Source: Mugil cephalus
Taxonomy: Eukaryota > Chordata > Actinopteri > Mugiliformes > Mugilidae
Length of the DNA stretch: 64,000 nt
Direction: 5' to 3'
NCBI RefSeq assembly: GCF_022458985.1
Contig: NC_061771.1
Coordinates: forward strand, 30,430,322-30,494,321
Part shown: piece by piece, positions 47,085 through 57,100 of the stretch
Position numbering within the stretch: position 1 is the first letter of the stretch
How the letters are laid out: each line of letters opens with the position of its first letter
Notes under the pieces: model-generated
Database searches by the model: none
What the model was told of the DNA's origin: nothing
What the model saw: only the letters and a program-made list of their open reading frames with translations
Program-made: the position numbers and the translations under genes

Positions 47085-47575
47085 AGTTATCAGTCCAAAT
47101 CCACTGGATCCCAAACTGATCAAGTATCTGTGGGATGATCCACTGTATTTGAACGTCTACAGGAAGGCTCCGGGACCACATGGAGTGTCTCCGTCCTGCC
47201 TGAAAGTCTTCACTCCGATCTTCAACAGCTCCGTGGAGTTGGTGAGGTCCCCTCCTGCCTCAAACGCTCCACCATCATCCCAGTCCCCAAGAAGTCCCCC
47301 ATCACAGGATTAAGTGACTACAGACCAGTCGCCCTGAGTCTGTAAACAAATAGTTTATATATATATATATATGTATATGTATATGCTAATTTTTATTATT
47401 TTTATTACTATTATATTGTACAGTATTTCTATTTTTGCGTACATTTTTATTCTTTTACTTATTCAAGTGTTGTCTTTCATTTTGTTGTGCCATTGAGCAA
47501 AGTGTCCAGAGTCAAATTCCTTGTATGTGTTACATACCTGGCCAATAGAGCGGATTCTGATACACAGAATTGATG
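47085..47575 (+). mobile_element. Rex1-like LINE fragment and 3' tail
   Basis: The frame from 47080 encodes [20 protein letters not shown], the segment before the reverse transcriptase in Rex1-like elements. The sequence then reads on toward the DYRPVALS motif and stops near 47345. After AT-rich sequence, the 3' end AATTCCTTGTATGTGTTACA...CTGGCCAATAGAG...GATTCTGAT (47510-47565) is the typical tail of such LINEs. The middle of the element is deleted. Confidence 0.65.
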
Positions 47576-47975
47576 GCATGTTGATATTTCACGTTTACAC
47601 AAATCGTTTTTTATTTTTCTGTTATATACTGTATATGATGTTTGTTTTATATTCCAACATTTCTGTTTATTTCATATAGATATACTAGTGTAATTTTTAT
47701 GTTTTGTATATATTTCTTCCTCCCAACACTTTGTAATTTTTACCCTTTTAATAACTGTCCGTTGTGTCTCTAATGATGACACTGATACTCTTGAATAATT
47801 AATATAAAAACACAGCAGGAACTTAGTCTGGCCTCTGATTAATTACATTTACATTTTTATTGCAATATTTAGTCTCATTTAAACAAACAAACTGTTTATA
47901 AACTGAACATCAGTCACTCCTCCAGCCTCAGGCCAGACTCCATTCAGGAAACTGCAGATTTTACTCAAGCAGCAG

Positions 47976-48560
47976 TCAAACGGTCTCTTGGTTCTGGGAC
48001 TCCCGTCCCTCCCGTCCATCCCGTCCCTCCCGTCCCTCCATAGGGCCCAGCAGTACGGCCTGGGCCTCCAGCAGAGTGGTGTCGGTCTTGCCCCCCAGGA
48101 AGCGGGCGGTGAGCTCCATGTCCTGCAGCCGCAGACGGACCCTGGTTCCCCGCTGCAGCTTGTCGCCTCCCTCCGCCGGCCGCCGACACACGCAATGGAA
48201 CTTCCCCCCGAAGTCGATGTACAGGTCGTCCTGGACCACGTGGAAGATCCTCCCGACTACCACTTTGTCCTTGGGTGGTCCCATCTGGATGAGCGGGGAA
48301 CGGCGGAGAAGCGAGGCGAAGCTCTCGGGCTGGTCGGAGGAGGAGCCCCTAAGACCGGGCGCTGACCTCTCGGCCTCCCGCCGGAGCTCCGACTGCTGCT
48401 CGAAGGCGGCAGCGAAGCCAGATTTGGGTTTATCCGGGGCGGGCTTCTCGCTATCGGAGGTCCCGCCGGAGTCCGAGCTGAAGGAGCTTCTTGAGAACCG
48501 GCAAGAGGACAACCGGACCCCAGACCTGAGGCCCGACACGACTCTACACAAGGCCGCCAT
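47976..48560 (-). CDS. mrps28: Mitochondrial small ribosomal subunit protein bS1m (MRPS28)
   Basis: MRPS28 is a structural protein of the mitochondrial 28S ribosomal subunit. The 194-residue frame starts MAALCR, as vertebrate MRPS28 does, at an ATG in strong Kozak context (AACATGG); an ATG four codons upstream (48572) is less likely. An N-terminal basic, Ser/Arg-rich segment suits mitochondrial import. The conserved core follows: [20 protein letters not shown], then [20 protein letters not shown] and [19 protein letters not shown]. The C-terminus is a short Gly/Arg/Glu repeat. The whole coding region is one exon, although the human gene is split, so this may be a retrocopy or reflect intron loss; no flanking poly(A) tract is visible. 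It is head to head with sde2, 0.54 kb apart. A minus-strand AATAAA lies near 47857. Confidence 0.93.
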   Translation of the reverse strand: MAALCRVVSGLRSGVRLSSCRFSRSSFSSDSGGTSDSEKPAPDKPKSGFAAAFEQQSELRREAERSAPGLRGSSSDQPESFASLLRRSPLIQMGPPKDKVVVGRIFHVVQDDLYIDFGGKFHCVCRRPAEGGDKLQRGTRVRLRLQDMELTARFLGGKTDTTLLEAQAVLLGPMEGREGRDGREGRESQNQETV

Positions 48561-49103
48561 GTTGTCCCACAATACCGGAAACCGACGGGTCTTCCGTTTC
48601 CTGCAGAGAAGAAATATGGTTCCTACGTAACAGCATAGACATTAATACGTATTGCGTAACAGTACTTACTTAAAAATGCTTAAAAGGACATTACATAATT
48701 AATGGAATAAAATAAACCATTTTTCCTCCGAAAACTTAAAAAGTACAAATAACAATAGACAGTTATTCCAAGTCATTCATTTTGAAAATAATGTGGGTCA
48801 TCAGCACCAATAAGAGACGAAGGAAAAACCAAAACAAAACCCTGGTGTGACAGACTTCATGATTTTCTGTGAAAAAATAATCAAATAAAATAATAATCCA
48901 CCTAAATCAAAAACAACTTGATAATGGAAATTATTTTTTTCCCGAAAATCAGAAATTTACATTCATTGATGCGAAATTTTCCTGATAAAATCAATAAAAA
49001 TAATAAAACTGTGTCACGTTACACGTTGACGTCATATCCTGTCAGACGAGCGGAAGAAGTGCCGCGCGTGCGCACTGTGGGGTCCAGAGAAGAAGGAGCC
49101 AAC
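48561..49103. promoter_or_regulatory. Shared intergenic promoter region of mrps28 and sde2
   Basis: Only 543 bases separate the divergent start codons of mrps28 (minus) and sde2 (plus). The ends nearest each start codon are GC-richer (48540-48620; 49030-49100), while the middle is AT-rich. There is no TATA box in a useful place. A bidirectional promoter is an inference from spacing. Confidence 0.45.
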
Positions 49104-52100
49104 ATGGAGGTGTTTGTTTGCGCTCCTGGTTACAGGTTTACGAACCAGGCGTTTCGGGTCGGTTCTTCGGTCCGAGACGTTCTGGACTTTTTCGTCCAGC
49201 ACCAGGTGAGAGTTTACACTGGACCGAGTCGGTAAACGGAGAGAAGTTCTAGTTTCATTTGTCTTTGTCGGCTCTTGATTTAACTTCCTGTTGGTTTATG
49301 TGCTAATGTGGGCTAACAACACAAACAAGACGTAAAACAGACGATCAGCAGGTTGTTGTTGCAGCTTTAATGTAATCAATTATATAATAAAAGAGGCAGT
49401 TAAAGTCACAATAACCTATTTTTATTTCTCTTATTTTGTAGTGCTTATTCTACTTTGTTTAATATTTGCACAACTTTAGCCTGGAGCTACCACCTCAAAT
49501 TTCGTTGTGTAACGTTACACACATAATGACAATAAATGATTCTTGAACCATGGCTTTCCTAACTAAGTTAACAAATCCATATATAGTGACATCAACTGCT
49601 ATTTCACTGCGTTATTGCATTTGAAGATAATTTTCCACCTCGGTGGATAAAGTTTTATACTTTTCTTATTGTAACGTAAGTGGTTTCTCTCAAAGTCAGA
49701 TTATCTTTATTGTCTCATTAATGTGTTTATAGAGAGCGTCGGCTGAGGATTTCTACGTCATCAGAAATGGCAGACTCTCACACCTGGAGGATCCTCTGCA
49801 GCACGGTGCCATCTATCACCTGGAGCCCCGCCTCTGTGGAGGGAAAGGAGGTATGATCCACGAATTAGACTACTCCTATACTTAGATTTCTGTAGCATTA
49901 AAAGAGATTCTGTCGTGGTGGCTATCTTTAGTTGTAGTCCGTACTCTCCTCCTCACTGTGTTCGCAACAAGTAGTTAAAGGTGAAATGTGTGTTTCAGGG
50001 TTTGGCTCCATGCTGCGAGCTCTGGGCGCTCAGATTGAGAAGACGACGAATCGCGAGGCCTGCAGAGATCTGAGCGGACGGCGACTCCGAGACGTCAACC
50101 ATGAGAAAGAGTAAGAGAGAGCTCCTCACAGAACCAGGGTTACCCCACAGCAACCATCATAATCTGGGCATAACAGAACCGGGGTTACCCCATAGTAGCC
50201 ACCACAATCTGGACATCGCAGAGCCTGGGTTAACCCACAGTAACCACCATAATCTGGACATCACAGAACCCGGGTTACCTCATAGTAACCACCATAATCT
50301 GGACATCACGGAACCCGGGTCACCCTATAGTAACCACCATAATCTAGATATCACGAAACCCGGTTTACCCCATGTAACCTCCATGGTCTGGACATCACAG
50401 AACCCAGGTTACCCCATAGTAACCACCGTAATCTGGACCTCACAGAACCAGGGTTATCCCCTAGTAACCACCATAATCTGGATATCATGGAACCCAGGTT
50501 AACTCACAGTAACCACCTGGATGTCACTCAAGCTATAATAATAATAATGATAATAATTGATGGTGGTAACTCTGTGTAGCATGGTCGCCATGGCAACAGA
50601 CACCATCATCTTCTCCATATAAGTTTTACACCTGTTTCAAAAAAGGATTCAAAAAGGGGTTTTCAACATACGCTGACGACTCAGTGAAGACACGAAGGAT
50701 CCAAAACTTTTCTCCCTCCAAGTTTATCTGAGAACTAAGAAAGAATATTTTAGGAAACGTTTGTTGTTTCTTTCGGATCCTGCTGCTGTTAAGTCAATTA
50801 ACCAGAGGTCTGTAGTGTCCAATCAACCGGTGGTTTGAAGACGTGAAGTTTGTCTCATGAATTAAACAGATTCAGGTTCCAATGAGTTGGAAAAAAAAAA
50901 ATATAAGTGTTGTGGGTTGAATCTTGAGCGGTTGAATGTTGGTGAAGCTTGTTGTTGTTGTTGTTGTTGGTTGGTGCAGGATGGCGGAGTGGCTGAAGAA
51001 GCAGGCGGAGCGCGAGGCCGAGAAGGAGCAGCGGCGTCTGGAGCGTCTCCAGAGGAAACTGGCCGAGCCCAAGCACCAGTTCACCGACCCCGAGTACCAG
51101 CGGCAGTGTCACGACCTGTCGGAGAGGCTGGAGGACTCGGTGCTCAAAGGTTCCTCCTCTTCTCTTTCACTTTATCCACACGTTCAGAGGTTCCTTCTTC
51201 TTAGTTCACCACAGAGCAGAAGAGCAGTCTTAAAAAGTCTAAAATTTGATAATCCCAATGTAATTCTCTGGAGTCGAAGGGCGCGTCGGTGCCAGTTTAA
51301 GACGGCGTAGCATCGTTGAATCTTCGTTTCAACTTCAGTAGAAAGCGCTAACTTCAAACTGATCAGTCAAGTAAAACTAGACTTATTATAAATAATTTAT
51401 GCCACATTTTTTCCTGAATATTGCCGTCATGTTTCATTCACATTTAGTTCTTTATGAAACATAACTATAAGCAGTTCAGCCCGGTTCTGGGTAGGAATGG
51501 GCATCGATAAGATTTCATTGATACTGGTGCCATTACGGATTGTGAACAGCTGCAGCCAGTCACCATCCCTGATACGTTCCAGCTTTCTGACAACTTGTGC
51601 AGGTGACGTTACTCCGTGTTGTAGCTGAAGTCTGAGGTGAACAGACTGTGGTAAATGTGAGGACTGACGCTGGATGATTCTTGTCTCAGGGCTGCAGGCG
51701 TCCTCCAGCGCTCAGGTCAAGGCCGGAGACGTCTCGTCGACCAAGAGGCCGAACAACGACCAGAGCTCCGTGCCACCAAAGAAGAAGAAGACGACGGTGA
51801 TGGAGGCGGCTGCTGCTCCGGGTTTCTGGTCAGTTCCTGTTTTCACTCAAAGCCAAGAAATAAATAAATGTAGGAAAATAAATTCATTGACCGTGACGCT
51901 AACCGAACCCTCAGGCATCATTAGGGACGTGACTACACAAGATGCTATTAGCATCAGTAGCATTAGCCTTAAGCAGCTAACCGAACCCTCAGGCATCGTT
52001 AGATTAGGGACCTGTGGGTCCATTTCCGTAAATTTTTCCTCTTCATCTGTTCATCATTTTGGCTGTGTTGATGCACGTGGTACAATTACTCACAAAACAT

Positions 52101-53846
52101 TAGTTCTGATAAGTCAACAGAACACTGTGGGAAAAACATCACTACCCTTTTGAGTCATTTTGAGACAAAAATGTCCAAAAAGCTGCTATAAAACTGAACT
52201 GATTATTTTTTTTCTGGCATAAAACTCCTAAAACAACACTACTACACAACACAACTACCAACAAACCCTCAGGTTGAGGATTTTAACTCTTTGGTCTCCT
52301 GTTTTTTTGTTGTTTTTTTTTATGAAAAGAAAACAAAACATGAAACATAAAAAAATTGCTATTTTCCATAAAACTAGTGGGGCATTTTTTTTTTAAATCA
52401 GTTCTGGGCATAACCAGGATTATCTACAATATTGGTTTGATTGCATTATTAATTTTTAGTGTAGTGTCAGATTATAATTTATATAAATGTCCCATTAACT
52501 TACATTATAATCTCATCTTTATTATTGACTGTGATGTTACGGTTTAATTTATGAGTAAATTAAAATGAGGCCTGAGGGTTAAACATGAACTAGCCGTGGT
52601 TTAATGTCTTAGTAGAGGACAGTTGGTCTCTAGAGGATGTCCCAGGCTCTGGTTGCCAAGGTAACCCCCATATAAACATGTCTCGTGTGTGGGCGGAGCT
52701 AGCTCTTCTTGCACCAAGCCGCTGTCTAGGAACCAAAACGGTGGACTCTGTGTCCTGGTTCCGTCTGCTCCACGCCTCCAATGTTTCATTAACGCTTCAC
52801 CTGATGCCTGATGCCTGATTCTGTCGTCATGGCTACAGGACGGGGATGGAGGACCTGGAGGAGGAGTTGCTGAGCTCAGAGAGCGAGGACACGGACGACG
52901 AAGACTCTCCGACCATGTCTTCATCCGTCCGAGGGGCTGTCGTTACCACGGCGAAACTGAGAGAGGGAGCGGAGCAGAGTGGGAGGTAAGGACTGGCTGA
53001 AACCGGATCTGAATTCTGTTCTGGTTCTTTAAATCAACGTTGTGATGGACTGATGGTCTCCTCTGTCTGATTACAGCTCGACTTCATCTGGTCTAGTCAT
53101 CAAACCTCAACAAACATCAGGAGCCCAGAGGAAGGACCAGGAACCTCCACAAACATCTGGAGTTGAGAGGGAGGACCAGGAACCTCCACAAACATCTGGA
53201 GTTGAGAGGGAGGACCAGGAACCTCCACAAACATCTGGAGCTAAGAGGGAGGACCAGGAACCTCCACAAACATCTGGAGCTAAGAGGGAGGACCAGGAAC
53301 CTCCACAAACATCTGGAGCTAAGAGGGAGGACCAGGAACCTCCACAAACATCTAAACCTTCAGAGTCCAACTGTTCGTCTCGGCAGGTCTGTATTTCATC
53401 TTCTTCGGTTGAATAAAGAGTAAATTGTACCACCAGGCCTGAGAGGGCGTGGAGCTTTTGGTTTCAGGTCTGACAGGAAGAGGTTTAAACTCTTCTAGAC
53501 TTTGTGGTTCTAGACGTCTTCAGAGACTTTGAAGAAGTTGTGGTTCCTGTTCTGGGCTCATTAAAGACGTTGGGTTCTTATTAAATAAAACAGAGCCTGG
53601 TGTCAGATGTTCTACTCATTGACCCCTGTTGTTTTTCAGCAGCTGGATCTGTCCTCGGTGTCCTCCGTCCTCCAGCTGGAGTCTCTGGGCCTGGACGTCC
53701 TAAAGGAGGAACTCATGTCTCGGGGGTTGAAGTGCGGGGGGACATTATCTGAGCGCGCCGCCCGACTCTTCTCCGTCAGAGGACTGAGTCCAGATCAGAT
53801 CGATCCGGCACTGCTCGCCAAACCAGCCAAGAGCAGGAAGAAGTAA
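49104..53846 (+). CDS. sde2: SDE2 telomere maintenance/splicing and replication-stress protein, 8 exons
   Basis: Exons by splice site and frame: 49104-49205, 49733-49850, 49999-50110, 50980-51149, 51690-51828, 52839-52985, 53077-53386 and 53640-53846, giving 434 residues (human about 450). The N-terminal ubiquitin-like domain (1-71) ends LCGG and is followed by [17 protein letters not shown] (72-88). In this family the fold is cleaved after GG to leave a Lys-starting protein that acts in the spliceosome and at PCNA-linked replication stress. A basic coiled region follows ([20 protein letters not shown]), then an acidic segment ([17 protein letters not shown]). Exon 7 holds six 13-residue Glu/Gln/Pro-rich repeats, apparently lineage-specific. 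The C-terminal SAP-like domain contains [20 protein letters not shown]. All introns are GT-AG. Convergent with mtif2. Confidence 0.95.
49435..49555 (+). mobile_element. Retroelement 3' tail in sde2 intron 1
   Basis: The stretch with CACAACTTTAGCCTGGAGCT, then TTTCGTTGTGTAACGTTACA and ATAATGACAATAAATGATTC is of the type found at 3' ends of fish LINEs. No coding part is present. Confidence 0.4.
50120..50510 (+). repeat. Minisatellite of about 45-bp units in sde2 intron 3
   Basis: About eight to nine units of the form GAACC(A/C)GGGTTACCCCATAGTAACCACCATAATCTGGACATCACA sit directly after the exon 3 donor. The units keep an open frame by chance because the period is a multiple of three; this is intronic. 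The core AGAACC-x-GGGTTAC recurs in mtif2 introns. Confidence 0.85.
53135..53352 (+). repeat. Coding minisatellite in sde2 exon 7, 39 bp x 6
   Basis: Units begin GACCAGGAACCTCC at 53135, 53174, 53213, 53252, 53291 and 53330, an exact 39-base period. Each encodes 13 residues of the type DQEPPQTSG(V/A)(E/K)RE. Early units have GVE and later units have GAK. Because the period is divisible by three, copy-number change keeps the frame. Confidence 0.92.
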
Positions 53847-53975
53847 ACACTGCTTCTTCTTCTTTGTTTTATTAATTATCAGCTTTAGAACAAGATCAGA
53901 TCTTTGGTTCCTTCACTGCAACGTGTTTGTTTAATGTAAAGTTCTGTCCAATCGGAAATCAGGACTATTTGATTC

Positions 53976-53984
53976 TTTATTAAA
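53976..53984. terminator. Overlapping poly(A) signals for convergent sde2 and mtif2
   Basis: Bases 53979-53984 read ATTAAA on the plus strand, 133 bases after the sde2 stop. Bases 53981-53976 read AATAAA on the minus strand, about 140 bases after the mtif2 stop. The two hexamers overlap by three bases. Another plus-strand AATAAA is at about 54048, so alternative ends are possible. Confidence 0.55.
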
Positions 53985-54120
53985 ATGTTTCTGAAACAAA
54001 ACATTAAACGTTCTTTTTACTCAGATGTCTCTTTGTTTCTGTCTGAAATAATAAATCACAAACATTCAGATCTTTTGTCAGTGTTGGCTCGTTCTCCGAG
54101 CAGCAAGGCATGATGGGACG

Positions 54121-57100
54121 TTAGAACCCGGGGTCCCAGGAAGTGACCTGTGGAGAGTCCTGCTCCTGGAAACAAACAATGACGTCGCCGGTTCTGATGT
54201 CGACGTCGCCGTCCACCGACAGACCGCACTCCATCCCCATGCTCACCATGGGGACGTCATCCTTGTGGTGCTTCAACGCCACCAGAGAACCTGCAGGAAC
54301 CACAGGAGAACGCTGACACAATGATACAGGAACATTTTAAAAGAACTTAGTTAAACTGGCTGTAAGTGGTAAAAAATAAATAAACTGAATGACACAGCAG
54401 GTTGTGTTTTTAAATAAGAGTTAGGGTTCCACGCTGAAAGTCTATTCCCCTCTAAGACTGTACTAGACTTCTATGTTCATATCTATGTTCTCCATGACTG
54501 AACCTATGAAAGAATTCAAGACTCAAAGTCAGAAACTACCAGTGACAACTAGTGGTCATCTGCAACTATAGCAGCCATGAACTTCCAAATAATTCACACA
54601 TCTCAACAAAAAAACAACAAAGTCAGTCTGAAGTGGTTGCGTCTTCATTCTGAGAATCAATGTTGATGCTTGAAAGTGTTACAAGAACCAGGGTTACGTC
54701 CTGTCTCATAGAACTAGGGTTACATCTTGAACACACTAAGTTCCCATTACCGTTTTTCGTAAACTAGAAGAGATATTTCTGAAATGTCGATGTGCTCTTT
54801 GTACACTGAAGTCTCATCTTGCGATATCTCATAATTATCTGAACTTATCATCAGTTTAAGGAATGAACTCGTCACATGACCTCCTGCGTCATCTCCAGGG
54901 ACGAGGAAATGCGAAAAAAAAAGTGTTGTACCATTGTACCTTTACGATAAACTTTTATATTGATACCTCTGAAAAACCACCTCACGAGACCGTGAAAATG
55001 TTTAGGTATCTGAGGTAACGGAAAACGACCTTTGTCGACCGGTCATGTGATCAGATAGACAGACAGATCTCTATAGACGTATATATTACTATTAGATGAA
55101 TCAGCTGGAAGTGTAAACCATGGACCTGGTTGTGATCCGGTCCCACTCACCCTCCCAGATGGTTTCCTGTCCTCGGATCAATCGGAACTTGAGGCGTCGT
55201 TCCAGCTTGCCTTTCTGAACCCTGCAGCCGGCCACAGGAACCTTCTTCTTCCCCACAGTGACGTGAAACATGGCGAGAACCGTCGCCTCACCTACACCGA
55301 GGGAAAAAACATGTTTACGAGAGGCCGTCATCCGGTTCTGGTCCTGGTTCTATTCTGGTTGTATCCAACCAATTAAAGAGCCAAAACAATCAGAGGGCTC
55401 AGTCAAAATGGCAGCTGGGCTACAGGAAGTGTGCGCATATGGAGCGGGAGGCGGGGCCTTTACGTTACTCCACCCCTCCCACCACTACAGGTCAAACATC
55501 TTGATTGACAGTCTACATATGTGGACTCACCGACGACGTCCTCAGAGACGAGTACCGGGAGTTTACTGCTCAACTCATCCTTCAGCTGATCGAACATTTT
55601 GTAGATGACGTTGTTAAGTCGCAGCGGAACGCCGTGCTTCGCCGCCAGCTGCTCGATAGACCGGCTCGCCGCCACGTTGAAGCCGTAGATGGAACCTGGA
55701 CATGAGGAAGAAACAGCGTCTGTTTTAATCTGCAGGTCTGTGATTGATGGAGCCCTAGGACACGTCCTACCTCCTACCTCCAAACGTTTCCGCCATGTTG
55801 ACGTCGTTCTCCGAGATGTCTCCAATACCAAAGTGGACCACGTCCAGCTGACACTGCTCCTCAGCGTCATAAGTGTCCAGGATGTTCAGGATGGTCTCCA
55901 CCGAGCCGTCCACGTCACCTGGGGTCAAAGGTCGGTCAGTAGAGATGATGATGTCACAGCCAATCAGAGGTTGGCGGTGCTCATACCTTTGATGATGAGC
56001 GGCAGGCTGGGCTTGTCGCTGTTCGTCCTCTCATTGGATCTCATGGAGAACTTGGTCCTGTTGGCCCGGCTGATAGCCAACTTCCTCTGCCTCCAGTTCA
56101 GGTGTGACAGATGCTCCCTTTCTTGGAGGTACTCCTCCCGGTGAAGCTTCTGCTTCAGCTCGATGGCGCTTTGATGTTCCTGAAGCTTCAGCTGCTCCTC
56201 CTCATGGGTTCTCCAGTCCACCACCTCCCTCGCTTGTTGCTGCAATTCAGTTTATTTCAGTTTTAAACAAGGGAAACTATGAATAACATCCTCTCTCATA
56301 GAACCAGGGTTACATCCTTTCTCATAGAGCCGGGCTTTCATCCCATCTCATAGATCCGGGGTTACATCTTGTTTCATAGAATCAGGGTTTTATCCTTTCT
56401 CATAGAACCGGGGTTATATCCGTCTCATAGATCCAGGTTTACATCTTGTTTCATAGAACCGGGGTTACATCCTCTCTCATAGAACCAGGGTTACATCCTC
56501 TCTCATAGAGCCAGGGCTACATCCTCATAGAGCCAGGGTTACATCCTCTCTCTTAGAACCAGGGTTACATCCTCTCTCTTAGAGTTTTAAACAAGTGAAA
56601 CTACAATTAACAACAAAGGCAAAACATCTGGTTCTGATCTGGACCGGCTGTGTGGACCTCACCTCAGACTCCACCTCCAGGATGGTCTCCCCAGCAGACG
56701 GCAGCTCCTTCCAGCCGACCACCTCCACCGCAGTGCTAGGTCCAGCCTCCTGCAACGCTCGGCCGTTCTCGTCAAACATGAACCGGACTTTGCCCCAACA
56801 TTTACCTGCGACCAGGACGCAGCCACGCTTCAGCGTCCCCCGCTGGACGATGGCTGTCGTTACAGGCCTGAGGAGATACCACAGGTCAGACTGGGTTCTG
56901 TTAGTTTAGAGGTTGAGGTTGTTACAGATAGAGATGTTACGCTAGAAGCAGACGGTCGACACAGTGTCGGGCTTTCAAAGCAGAAGTATTGCGACAAGAG
57001 GGTTCGATGCCTCGATTCATAGAGTGAAAAATCACGTGACTCCTCAAATGAAGCGAAATGAAGCTTCATTACATCACACGCGTATCGGCATACTAAATTC

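Noticed and set aside
48076..48630. 184-codon plus-strand frame across mrps28
   Set aside because: It is antisense to the clear MRPS28 frame and kept open by high GC content.
50101..50502. 133-codon frame with repeated [13 protein letters not shown] units
   Set aside because: It lies in sde2 intron 3 and is a 45-bp minisatellite whose period is a multiple of three.
50120..50510. Regular spaced repeats resembling a CRISPR array
   Set aside because: Units are directly adjacent without unique spacers, vary in sequence, and lie in a vertebrate intron.
53107..53433. Repetitive 108- and 76-codon minus-strand frames over sde2 exon 7
   Set aside because: The 39-bp period keeps every frame open. 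The sense frame joins in phase with flanking sde2 exons, so the others are shadows.
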